Below, piece after piece: positions 35,084 to 43,132 of a stretch of 62,325 nucleotides of DNA. Positions within the stretch are counted from its first letter, which is position 1; the number at the start of each line of letters is the position of its first letter. The DNA lies in NCBI GenBank assembly GCA_030539275.1, contig JAUNSK010000023.1, positions 1 through 62,325 on the forward strand, given 5' to 3'. The DNA comes from Oscillospiraceae bacterium. Lineage in GTDB: Bacteria > Bacillota > Clostridia > Oscillospirales > Ruminococcaceae. The translations under genes and the position numbers were made by a program. The notes below the pieces were generated by a model. It did not search any database. It had not been told where the DNA came from and worked only from the letters and a program-made list of their open reading frames with translations.

Positions 35084-36016
35084 ATGACTGTCAAAGCTAA
35101 TTACGATCTTTCCGCAATTCATAAAATCTGCAACTACGCAGCGCTTGAAGGCTCAGATATTATCAGTGTTCTGAACTCAAAACCTGTAAACATTATGTTC
35201 ACCGGAATAACAGATACTTTAGCAGGAAATTCAGCTTCATATTTATCAGATAACAATATACTTCTGAAAATCAGATTCAGCAAACAGCCTGACGCTTCTC
35301 TCGCTGCCTGTCTTAACAAGAAAACAATGAACAGCATTATGAGTCTGCTTATTGAGGACTTTTCAATAGATGATGAAACAGACGAAATGTTTGAAGTCGG
35401 CATATCCGCTTTAAAACAGATCTTAAATAAGATATGCAGCAGGACATACTCAAAGCTTTATACTGATCCATCAGCTGATGAATCAGATATTAATGAAATT
35501 ACAGATATCAGGATCATCAAAGATATACAGTCAGATTGTCCGGATTTTACAGTCACGTACTCATATATGGCGTCCTTCATTATCAACAGTGATACTCCTT
35601 TCGGATCTGTAAGCATTTTTATTCCCTCTGGTTTTGCTGATTCCTCACGGTCATTTAATGAAACAAAGGCATTTATTTCTGACAATATAAATAACATCCC
35701 AACTGTCAGAAAAGAACACACCAGAACTGGTTGCGACAGCTGTCTGTCAGATACACAGTTTAACAATCTCAACCTTCTTCTCGATGTTCCTCTTGAGCTT
35801 TCAGTTGAAATCGGCAGCGCCAGATACCGAATTGAGGATATTCTGTCCTTTACGAACGGCAGCATAGTAGATCTTGACTGCACAGCAGACACACCTGTAG
35901 ATGTTATGGTAAACGGTCATCTTATTGCAAAAGGTGAAATTGTTGTTGTAGATTCAAGCTTTGGAGTCAGAGTAACAGAGATCATACAGTCAGGAGTAAC
36001 TGACATATTCAGATAA
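35084..36016 (+). CDS. FliY/FliN-like flagellar switch homologue (orphan)
   Basis: 310 aa from ATG 35084, which follows GAGGGGG (a start at 35060 would lie inside the previous gene). The C-terminus is a clear FliN domain: NLLLDVPLELSVEIG, IEDILSFTNGSIVDLD and VDVMVNGHLIAKGEIVVVD. The N-terminal 230 residues are only loosely like FliM/CheC-type domains, with EMFEVGISALKQILNKI resembling the CheC-like helix of FliY, but the CheC phosphatase D/S/E-x3-N residues are not convincing. It ends the unit that starts at pflB; a bidirectional terminator is at 36123-36165. Confidence 0.75.
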   Translation: MTVKANYDLSAIHKICNYAALEGSDIISVLNSKPVNIMFTGITDTLAGNSASYLSDNNILLKIRFSKQPDASLAACLNKKTMNSIMSLLIEDFSIDDETDEMFEVGISALKQILNKICSRTYSKLYTDPSADESDINEITDIRIIKDIQSDCPDFTVTYSYMASFIINSDTPFGSVSIFIPSGFADSSRSFNETKAFISDNINNIPTVRKEHTRTGCDSCLSDTQFNNLNLLLDVPLELSVEIGSARYRIEDILSFTNGSIVDLDCTADTPVDVMVNGHLIAKGEIVVVDSSFGVRVTEIIQSGVTDIFR

Positions 36017-36122
36017 GCCTGTACATATCCCAGGCGTCTTACTATACGTAATATTGATTTTTTAATCTTACACAGTGAATACAATGTCAGATCAAATAAG
36101 CATAAGGCTTTATATTAAGTAA

Positions 36123-36165
36123 AACAGAAAACCAGACTCATTCAATTCGGGTCTGGTTTTCTGTT
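36123..36165. terminator. Bidirectional terminator between the switch genes and GH5
   Basis: Perfect 15-bp stem (36123-36137 with 36151-36165), 13-nt loop, A-tract and T-rich flanks; shared by two convergent units. Confidence 0.88.
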
Positions 36166-36189
36166 ATTTATTTTATTAGTTTATTAAAG

Positions 36190-38115
36190 CTATTTCTGAG
36201 GTCCGAGAGTTACTGGTTCCTTTAATAAGTACTGCTTGAAATGTGACATATCTGAAAGATTAACTTTAGAATCACCAGTTACATCAGCAGCCTTCATCTG
36301 TATTTCATCCAATTCTATATCACCAAGAAGATACAGCGAAAGTGTTGTAAGATCGGTCATATCAACAACACCATCCTGTGTTACATCACCATATAAGAAA
36401 GGATTCAGAGTTGTCGTTGTTGTCGGCTGGGTTGTTGTAGCAGTTGTTGTCGTCGTCGGCTGGGTTGTAGTAGTAGTTGTTGTTGTCGTCGGCTGAGTTG
36501 TCGTAGTTGTTGTTGTCGTCACGACAGGCTGTTTTGTTTCAAACAGAAGTGTTACCTTGCCGTCCTTGAATGAAAGTTCATTCTGGTGACCTGAATTATC
36601 ATTATTCGGATCATCAAGAATTGTCCACCAGAACCATATGCCGATCTTGTTTTTCATTCTGGCAATATCATCTTCCTTGAACAAATATTCTACTGTATCA
36701 TATACACTGTTGAAACCAAACTGCTCACAGTCGTTCCAGTCATCAAGATTATTTATTCCGCCGCCGCCCTGGCCGTCCCAGTCTGTAGAACAGCTGATCT
36801 TGAACCTCACACCAAGGAGTTTTTTGCCTGAGTAAGGACTGATATCGATCCATCCGTCTGCCGGAACATTAACTGAATGTTCTTCATATACAGTTGAAAC
36901 AACATCCTTGTATACTATCTCACCATTCTGAATTTTTTTGCTCAGGCTTGTATATACATCTTCAATACCCTGATCATAGAAATCATTTGACAGTCTGTCA
37001 AAGAACTTCATATCACCGGAATTTCCACTGTCCCAGAGAACAGGACACATTCCGTATGACAGTGATGTCTCTGATACTGCACTGAGATATTTTCTGATGC
37101 TTTGCTTATCCTTCTGATTCATATCCTCTGTCAGAACACCGTATTCACCAATAATTATCGGAACTCCGTTCTTTACAAATCTTGTATACAGCTTCTGCAT
37201 GTTATTCTCAAGTTCTGCATAGTCGTCATTGCTTCCCCATACTGTCTGAGGTGTACACCATGAACAGTCTGATTCTGCAACGCAGAACTGTGACGGTGTA
37301 TAATAATGTATTGACAGAATAAGTCTGTTTGCTGGATCTGAAGGCATTGCAAATCTTGAATCACATGTCTGTGCAATGTCAGTGTTATAACCTGAGATCA
37401 GCAGATGTCTTTTTGCATTGTTTGAGCCTGTTGAACGTACAGTATCTACAAATTTCTGATTAAGGCTGTTGAGCAGCTCATATGCCTTTGTCTTTGTAAC
37501 ACCTGAAAATTCTACTTCATTCATAGATTCAAAAATCAGCTTATCTGAATAATCTCTGAACTCATTGCTTATCTGCGTCCAGACGTCAGAATATTTTTTC
37601 TCAGTTGATGCATAGTCATTCTGTGCATTTCTTATCCAGGATGTATCATCAGCGCCGCCGTCATGGTGGAGGTTGATTATTACATAGAGATCTTCATCCA
37701 TGCACCAGTCAACTACTTCTTTAATTCTAGCCATCCATGCAGAATTTATCTGATTACTGCTGTTAAGATTTGTCGTCCATGTAGTAGGAATACGAACAGT
37801 TTTAAAGCCTTCAGCCTTTATCTGCTGAATAACTGATTTTGTTAGTACAGGATTTCCCCATGCAGTTTCGTAGTTTGACGGAGGGCCCTGCTGGATCCAT
37901 GAACCGATACAGTCAAAAGTATTGCCGAGATTCCATCCAAGTCCCATATCCTTTACAATTTCAGCTGATGAGATGTCTCTCATGTCCGTCTGTGCAGCAT
38001 AAACAATAGTCGTATCCGAACTGAGATTGTTTGAGATCATATTCAGAGAAAGACCTGATACCCCTACGAACATTGCAGTAATTCCTGCGAGAACTGAAAT
38101 ATATTTTTTTGTCAT
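36190..38115 (-). CDS. Cellulosomal GH5 endoglucanase - binding module - dockerin
   Basis: Secreted 641-aa glucanase. Signal peptide at 1-41 (VLAGITAMFVGVSGLSLNM). GH5 barrel (about 50-395): GWNLGNTFDC, VRIPTTW, YVIINLHHDG, acid/base Glu in ESMNEVEF (E200), nucleophile in IIGEYGV (E324). This pattern resembles subfamily GH5_4 (endoglucanase/xyloglucanase). A beta-rich module follows (about 405-530; GWIDISPYSGKKLLGVRF), perhaps a CBM of the kind found in Ruminococcus GH5 enzymes. A poly-Thr linker with three QP breaks precedes a dockerin (DVTQDGVVDMTD, DVTGDSKVNLSD) ending LGPQK. GGAGG precedes the ATG. The dockerin predicts assembly on a scaffoldin encoded elsewhere. Confidence 0.93.
   Translation of the reverse strand: MTKKYISVLAGITAMFVGVSGLSLNMISNNLSSDTTIVYAAQTDMRDISSAEIVKDMGLGWNLGNTFDCIGSWIQQGPPSNYETAWGNPVLTKSVIQQIKAEGFKTVRIPTTWTTNLNSSNQINSAWMARIKEVVDWCMDEDLYVIINLHHDGGADDTSWIRNAQNDYASTEKKYSDVWTQISNEFRDYSDKLIFESMNEVEFSGVTKTKAYELLNSLNQKFVDTVRSTGSNNAKRHLLISGYNTDIAQTCDSRFAMPSDPANRLILSIHYYTPSQFCVAESDCSWCTPQTVWGSNDDYAELENNMQKLYTRFVKNGVPIIIGEYGVLTEDMNQKDKQSIRKYLSAVSETSLSYGMCPVLWDSGNSGDMKFFDRLSNDFYDQGIEDVYTSLSKKIQNGEIVYKDVVSTVYEEHSVNVPADGWIDISPYSGKKLLGVRFKISCSTDWDGQGGGGINNLDDWNDCEQFGFNSVYDTVEYLFKEDDIARMKNKIGIWFWWTILDDPNNDNSGHQNELSFKDGKVTLLFETKQPVVTTTTTTTTQPTTTTTTTTTQPTTTTTATTTQPTTTTTLNPFLYGDVTQDGVVDMTDLTTLSLYLLGDIELDEIQMKAADVTGDSKVNLSDMSHFKQYLLKEPVTLGPQK
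36407..36527. repeat. Thr-codon repeat encoding the GH5 linker
   Basis: Imperfect tandem repeats of ACA/ACG/ACT Thr codons interrupted by Gln-Pro three times; on the plus strand it reads as GTTGTTGTCGTCGGCTGGGT-like units. A coding microrepeat, prone to length change. Confidence 0.8.
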
Positions 38116-38181
38116 GTTTTACCTCCGGAGTTTATTTTTTAACTTTTTTTAGTTTAATATTATTAAATGATTGCTTATATA

Positions 38182-38210
38182 ATTATACTACTTAAGTAAA
38201 ACGTTTTCAA
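38182..38210 (-). promoter_or_regulatory. GH5 promoter with LacI-type operator-like palindrome
   Basis: Minus strand: TTGAAA (38205-38210), 17-nt spacer, TATAAT (38182-38187). The palindrome AAAACGTTTT (38198-38207) overlaps the -35; its CG-centred form is that of LacI/GalR-family operators (cre-like except at the right end). The leader is about 60 nt. Confidence 0.6.
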
Positions 38211-38286
38211 TATTCTTTTTTACCAAAAAAAATATCCAAACTTGTACTTTTCACAAAATACAGCAGGATATTTTAATAATAGTATA

Positions 38287-39216
38287 TTATATATAAATTA
38301 TATCTGTTACTCCAAGCGTTACGTTTTCTTTCATTAAATACTGTTTCAGGTGTGCAAGATCAGCAATATCAGGTGTAATATTCGCCGACGGTATAACGTC
38401 CGCTGCAAATCTTGAAGCAGGATTGAGCTCTTTTATATCACCAATAAGATACATAGACAACACTGTGAGATCTTTCATATCTACTGTACCATCGAGATCT
38501 ACATCTCCGAATCTGGTAAACAGATATGCGCTTGAATCATAAAATGTGTAACCGATCGACGAAGTTTCAGTAGCAGCATCATCCGGATCGGTTGATGCTT
38601 TTGTTGCACTGGTACTTGTTTCTACAGATACACCCGGTCCTTCTGCACTTGTAGTTGTAGCATCATTTGCACGGGTGGAAGATGTAGTTGACATATCACC
38701 GCTCGTAGCAGCAGGCACAGATGAGCATGCACTGGACGTAGTAGCTTCAGGCGTTATTGTAGTACACGGACAGGTCGAAGATGTAGTTGTTGATGTATCA
38801 TATACAGGTGCAGCAGTTGTTGTTGTCACCTTAGGTACAGAAGTAGTTGCCTGCGGCAGACCTTTTATCATTATATATATTGATTTATACTCTGTTGCAC
38901 TGAAATAGGCACGTATCTCAGCCAACCTGTCGTACTGTGTATACGAAGTCTGTATCTGAGTATAGTAAGTATTTTCGCTTCCCAGTACATTTACAATACT
39001 TAATAAATCGTTGTCATCTGTAGTAATATTGACCAGACGACGGCTTGTATGAAATTGTACGGTCTTACAAGAACCGGATTGTATTTCAATTACTTCACCT
39101 GCACTGTAACTTATACTGTAAACTTTATATGTATCTGCAGTATTGTAATTATATACTGCAAAAGCTGACAGTCCTACAACGCCAGCTGATATGAAGGATA
39201 AAACAGACTTTTTCAT
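38287..39216 (-). CDS. Secreted dockerin protein with small unknown N-terminal module
   Basis: 309 aa. Signal peptide (SVLSFISAGVVGLSAFAVY), then a module of only about 90 residues (YKVYSISYSAGEVIEIQSG ... RAYFSATEYKSIYIMIKGL) which looks beta-rich and matches no family I know, a long Ser/Thr/Ala/Pro linker (about 125-228), and a dockerin with DVDLDGTVDMKD and a less regular second loop (DVIPSANITPDIAD). The C-terminus is VTLGVTDIIYI in place of LGPQ. No catalytic motif is visible; it may be a binding or structural cellulosome component. GAGGT lies before the ATG. Confidence 0.8.
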   Translation of the reverse strand: MKKSVLSFISAGVVGLSAFAVYNYNTADTYKVYSISYSAGEVIEIQSGSCKTVQFHTSRRLVNITTDDNDLLSIVNVLGSENTYYTQIQTSYTQYDRLAEIRAYFSATEYKSIYIMIKGLPQATTSVPKVTTTTAAPVYDTSTTTSSTCPCTTITPEATTSSACSSVPAATSGDMSTTSSTRANDATTTSAEGPGVSVETSTSATKASTDPDDAATETSSIGYTFYDSSAYLFTRFGDVDLDGTVDMKDLTVLSMYLIGDIKELNPASRFAADVIPSANITPDIADLAHLKQYLMKENVTLGVTDIIYI

Positions 39217-39256
39217 TTATACATACCTCACTTATTTATAAGATATATCCATGATT

Positions 39257-39285
39257 ATTGTACCATTTCCACTAATAAAAGTCAA
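39257..39285 (-). promoter_or_regulatory. Promoter of the small dockerin protein
   Basis: Minus strand: TTGACT (39280-39285), 17-nt spacer, TACAAT (39257-39262). Confidence 0.6.
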
Positions 39286-39437
39286 CAAAAGTATTGTAAA
39301 AATACTTATCGATGATTAATCGCAGCTGCAGCTGACAAAGATGTTAAGAAATAAAATAATTTCATTTATGTATTCCATTTAGACAGATTATATTGTATAA
39401 TTAGCTTGTATGCACATAAAGCAAAGGAGAAATTTAA

Positions 39438-40688
39438 ATGAAAATAAAGCCAAATACCAAGTACAATACTATTGCTTATTATGTAGTTATTGTATTTGCT
39501 ATATGCATTTTACTGGTGCTTCTGTCCTTCAGGATAGAACTTTTTACCAGCGCAGCGCGTAAGATTCTCAAAGCCATTTCACCTGTTATCTGGGGATGTG
39601 TTATTGCGTATCTTTTATCGCCTATTGTCAAAAAAATAGAGAGCATTTTTTCAAAAAGGACAAATCTAAAAAAGAAGCATGCAAATCTGGTCAGAGGTCT
39701 CAGCATACTTATAGCGTCTATAATTACATTATCAGCCATTATTGCCCTCTTTGCAATGGCTATACCTGAGATAACCGACAGCTTATCTTCTCTTTTTAAC
39801 AATATGCCGGAATATCTTAATAAAACATATGATTCGATTTCTGACTTTTTCAGCAGGCAGCCTGAGATCAATCCTTCTATTACAGACTGGTTTGAAGATC
39901 AGTTCGCAAACATACAAAAGACCATACTGGATTGGGTAACAAATCTGAAGCCAACAGTTGATATTTATCTTATCAAACTCAAAGACGGAATTCTGTCATT
40001 TCTGATAGGGGTCAAGGACTTTGTTCTTGGATTTATAGTATCAATATATCTGCTTTTCAGCAAAGAACATTTCTTTGTACAGTTCAAAAAGACTATGTAT
40101 GCAATACTACCTAAAAAAACATATGATCTGTTCATGGTTAAAGGCACTCATGCAAATAAAATATTCAGTGACTTTATGGTTGGTAAGGCTATTGATTCTT
40201 TAATAATAGGCATGCTGTGTTTTGTAGTTCTGATAATTTTCGGGATTCCTAATGCAATGCTCATAAGTTTCATAGTGGGCATAACAAATATGATCCCGTT
40301 TTTCGGTCCATTTATCGGAGCGATCCCGAGTGCCGTTCTTGTACTTCTGACAGCTCCTAAAAAGACTATTTTATTTGTTATCATTATTCTTATTCTACAG
40401 CAGTTTGACGGTAATATTCTCGGACCGAAGATACTCGGAAACAAGCTTAATCTTCCTACTTTCTGGATACTGTTTTCGATCTTTTTCTTTGGCAATCTTT
40501 TTGGTTTTGCAGGCATGCTTCTCGGTGTTCCGATATTCGCAGTTATCTACACTCTCATCAAGGAATTTATCGAGGACAGAATAAGGATCAAGAATATCGC
40601 TTCGTTGTCAAAAAACAATGACGGAGAACAGGATAATGAAGATGATGACGTTCCTGATGACATATTTACAGAGGATGATAAAAATTAA
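39438..40688 (+). CDS. AI-2E family transporter-like membrane protein (PerM/YtvI type)
   Basis: 416 aa, about eight membrane helices in the AI-2E/PerM layout: two N-terminal helices, a polar region (about 110-185), then helices with FLIGVKDFVLGFIVSIYLLF and the family signature GITNMIPFFGPFIGAIPSA and LQQFDGNILGPKILG. It ends in an acidic tail (NNDGEQDNEDDDVPDD). Members are variously reported as autoinducer-2 exporters or Na+/H+ antiporters; the substrate cannot be told here. AAAGGAG precedes the ATG. Its stop overlaps the start of the AEC gene (TAATG). Confidence 0.9.
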   Translation: MKIKPNTKYNTIAYYVVIVFAICILLVLLSFRIELFTSAARKILKAISPVIWGCVIAYLLSPIVKKIESIFSKRTNLKKKHANLVRGLSILIASIITLSAIIALFAMAIPEITDSLSSLFNNMPEYLNKTYDSISDFFSRQPEINPSITDWFEDQFANIQKTILDWVTNLKPTVDIYLIKLKDGILSFLIGVKDFVLGFIVSIYLLFSKEHFFVQFKKTMYAILPKKTYDLFMVKGTHANKIFSDFMVGKAIDSLIIGMLCFVVLIIFGIPNAMLISFIVGITNMIPFFGPFIGAIPSAVLVLLTAPKKTILFVIIILILQQFDGNILGPKILGNKLNLPTFWILFSIFFFGNLFGFAGMLLGVPIFAVIYTLIKEFIEDRIRIKNIASLSKNNDGEQDNEDDDVPDDIFTEDDKN

Positions 40689-41635
40689 TGAGTAATCTGA
40701 TTTTCAGTCTTAATGCCACAATTCCGATTTTTACAATCATACTATTAGGATGGTTTCTGAAAAAGATAAAAGTAATAAATGATACATTTGTATCATCAAA
40801 TAACTTTCTTACCTTCAATATTCTTTTTCCTGTACTTCTCTTTCGTGATATATCTAAGATGGATATACGGGCACAGTTTGATATTTCTTTTCTGCTTACA
40901 TGTTTTCTGCTTACGATTGCTGCAATACTTATTATTACAGCTGTGGCTCTTATTTTTATTAAGGACAGAAGTATGGTCGGGAGCTTTATTCAGGGATCGT
41001 TCAGAGGAAGTGCTGCTATACTTGGAATACCGATAGCTGAAAATCTCTATGGCAATTCAGGCATGGTACCTATGATGATCATTGCTGCGGTGCCAGTGTA
41101 CAATATTTCGTCTGTTATAATTCTTACCGTTTTTTCAGAAGACAGAGTCAATAAAAAGATCAACTTCAGACAGCTGCTGCTGGACATAGTAAAAAATCCT
41201 ATGATAATAGGCATTACTGCTGGACTTCCCTTTGCACTGGCAGGAATAACGCTGCCGCAGATACTTACTAAAAGTATTAACAGCCTTTCTTCCATTGTTA
41301 CACCTCTTGCACTTCTTATGGTAGGTGCAGGATTTGATGCTGGTGTTTCGCTTAAACAAAAACTCAGGCCAAGCCTTGCTGCTTCTCTTATCAAGCTTGT
41401 TATACAGCCGGCACTGCTTTTGCCTATACCTATAATGATGGGATTCAGAAATCAGGAACTTATCGCTATCTTTATCATGCTTGCATCGCCTGCAACTGTA
41501 AGCGGTTACATAATGGCAAGGAGCATGAAGAATGATGCACAGCTCGCCTCAGGAATAGTAGTTATAACTACAATATTCGCTGCAGTTACAGTTACAGCGT
41601 TTATTTACATATTCAAGTTGTTTGCATGGATATAG
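40688..41635 (+). CDS. AEC family permease (auxin efflux carrier-like)
   Basis: 315 aa with about ten hydrophobic helices. N-terminal NATIPIFTIILLGWFLKKIK, FRGSAAILGIPIAENLYG (the conserved N-x-G/P-containing crossover), and the repeat in the second half (LPFALAGITLPQIL; LASPATVSGYIMARSM) are typical of the AEC/MdcF family, which in bacteria transports carboxylates such as malate or malonate. Start and upstream stop overlap by one base. The substrate is unknown. Confidence 0.88.
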   Translation: MSNLIFSLNATIPIFTIILLGWFLKKIKVINDTFVSSNNFLTFNILFPVLLFRDISKMDIRAQFDISFLLTCFLLTIAAILIITAVALIFIKDRSMVGSFIQGSFRGSAAILGIPIAENLYGNSGMVPMMIIAAVPVYNISSVIILTVFSEDRVNKKINFRQLLLDIVKNPMIIGITAGLPFALAGITLPQILTKSINSLSSIVTPLALLMVGAGFDAGVSLKQKLRPSLAASLIKLVIQPALLLPIPIMMGFRNQELIAIFIMLASPATVSGYIMARSMKNDAQLASGIVVITTIFAAVTVTAFIYIFKLFAWI

Positions 41636-41656
41636 GTAAAGGAGAATAATATAAAA

Positions 41657-42403
41657 ATGGAAGAAACCCAGAAAGCCGGATCATTTTTGCCTGATAAGGC
41701 AAAAATATTAAGCGGAAGCTGTCTGAAAGTTATTGCAGTTGTTACTATGTTTATTGATCATATTGCTTTTGTTTTTCTGCTTTGCTACCCTCCTGCAATA
41801 AAACAGGATATAAATATATTTGGCAGTGACCACTCTGTATATGAACTTCTTAGAGACGTAGGACGCATTGCATTTCCTATCTTCTGTTTTCTGCTGATAG
41901 AAGGCTTTGAACATACGCATGACAGAAAAAAATATGGAGTTAATCTGTTTGTTTTTGCTCTTATATCTGAGCTTCCATGGAATCTTGTTCATACCGGAAC
42001 TATCTTCTGTGGTACTCAGAATGTTTTTTTCACCTTGTTTTTAGGCTATATAGGAATGTGTATAATTGAAAAATATAAAAATGAACAGGCATACCTTGCT
42101 GTATATCTGATAACCATGCTTGTGATCTCAATAATATTTCAGGCAGACTATGGTGCATCGGGATTTGGTTTTATTATCATGATGTACGTTACAAGAAAAA
42201 AACCGGTTATCCAGGCTATCACAGGAAGCTGTTTCTTATCGAGCACGTGGATCGCAGGACTTGCTTTTATACCTATCAATCTATACAACGGCAAGCGAGG
42301 CTTTATAAAATCCAAAGCTGCAAAATATATATTCTATGCAGTCTATCCTGTACACATGCTCATATTATTTCTGATAAAATATATTTCAAACGGCTATTCC
42401 TGA
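41657..42403 (+). CDS. TraX family membrane protein (acyltransferase-like)
   Basis: 248 aa, about eight membrane helices. LKVIAVVTMFIDHIAFVF, RDVGRIAFPIFCFLLIEGF, LFVFALISELPWNLV and a C-terminal YPVHMLIL are the conserved TraX signatures. In F plasmids TraX acetylates pilin; chromosomal copies in Firmicutes have unknown substrates and are not evidence of a conjugative element here, where no other tra gene exists. AAAGGAG precedes the ATG, 21 nt after the AEC gene. Confidence 0.87.
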   Translation: MEETQKAGSFLPDKAKILSGSCLKVIAVVTMFIDHIAFVFLLCYPPAIKQDINIFGSDHSVYELLRDVGRIAFPIFCFLLIEGFEHTHDRKKYGVNLFVFALISELPWNLVHTGTIFCGTQNVFFTLFLGYIGMCIIEKYKNEQAYLAVYLITMLVISIIFQADYGASGFGFIIMMYVTRKKPVIQAITGSCFLSSTWIAGLAFIPINLYNGKRGFIKSKAAKYIFYAVYPVHMLILFLIKYISNGYS

Positions 42404-42458
42404 TCCTTAATGGCACTAAGAATTCTGAAAATTTCTACATACTTAAATCACTATAAAA

Positions 42459-42497
42459 AACAAGCAGTGAGTCTCTTTATTAGACTCACTGCTTGTT
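42459..42497. terminator. Bidirectional terminator between TraX-like and FliG-like genes
   Basis: Perfect 16-bp stem (42459-42474 with 42482-42497), 7-nt loop; A-tract on the left, GTTTT on the right. Confidence 0.88.
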
Positions 42498-42514
42498 AGT
42501 GTTTTAAGCCTGTT

Positions 42515-43036
42515 TTATAAGGCAATTCTGGCTTTAAAATATTTGTATATTATCTGTTTATCATCACGTGATACATCATCCATATTTTCGATTCTTTTCA
42601 GTATGTCCTTCTGGACATCCTTATTGAACTTAAGCATAATATCTGCAGCTTTAGACTCAGATATGGCAGACAGAATCAATGCTTTTATCTGTGGATGTTC
42701 ATTTCTGATAAACCTGAAAAGCTGTTCATTATTAACCTTTTCCAGAAACTCACAGTATTGTTTCTCATCGCTGCCTGCATCTGTATCTATGCTGTTTTCT
42801 GAAGATCTGTTGTTTTTCTCAGCGGCAATTTTACTATAAAAATCATTCGCTTCTTTATCTGAAATACCTTTCCCGGATCCGGAGTCATCTGCATAAGCAG
42901 TAAGTAGTCTGCGTTCTTCATCACTCAGATAACTGAGTACTTCTTCTTTCAGCTGCGGTGAAAGTGATCTTATAACATCTGCTGCCAGCTGTTTATTGCT
43001 TGTTTCTCTTGATTTCTGTTTATGTTTGAATTTCAA
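42515..43036 (-). CDS. Short FliG-like protein (middle domain, no torque domain)
   Basis: 173 aa from TTG 43036 with GGAGGA upstream. Residues about 100-160 read as the FliG middle domain: FIRNEHPQIKALILSAISES, AADIMLKFNKDVQKDILKRI and MDDVSRDD match the FliG pattern N-EHPQ-I-A-IL ... KAA-IL ... MD. The N-terminal part (VIRSLSPQLKEEVLSYLSDE) has FliG-N-like helices separated by a Ser/Asp/Asn-rich linker. The protein stops where the C-terminal charged torque-generating domain of FliG (about 335 aa) would begin, so it cannot replace FliG in a motor. A single-gene unit. Confidence 0.65.
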   Translation of the reverse strand: MKFKHKQKSRETSNKQLAADVIRSLSPQLKEEVLSYLSDEERRLLTAYADDSGSGKGISDKEANDFYSKIAAEKNNRSSENSIDTDAGSDEKQYCEFLEKVNNEQLFRFIRNEHPQIKALILSAISESKAADIMLKFNKDVQKDILKRIENMDDVSRDDKQIIYKYFKARIAL

Positions 43037-43132
43037 AGAGTATTTCCTCCAGTATTTTCAGAGATTATAAAAGATTGTCTGATATAATATATTGTACCAC
43101 CAAAACTTTATTTTTTCAATAACTATTGTCAA

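Noticed and set aside
36407-36527. Possible CRISPR-like or minisatellite repeat
   Set aside because: Repeats are Thr codons in frame in the GH5 linker; there are no unique spacers.
39323-39334. Palindrome CAGCTGCAGCTG upstream of the AI-2E-type gene
   Set aside because: Made of a short repeated unit, not positioned on a clear promoter, and likely by chance.
41657-42403. TraX as a sign of a conjugative element
   Set aside because: No relaxase, type IV secretion or attachment-site repeats nearby; chromosomal TraX-like proteins are common in Firmicutes.
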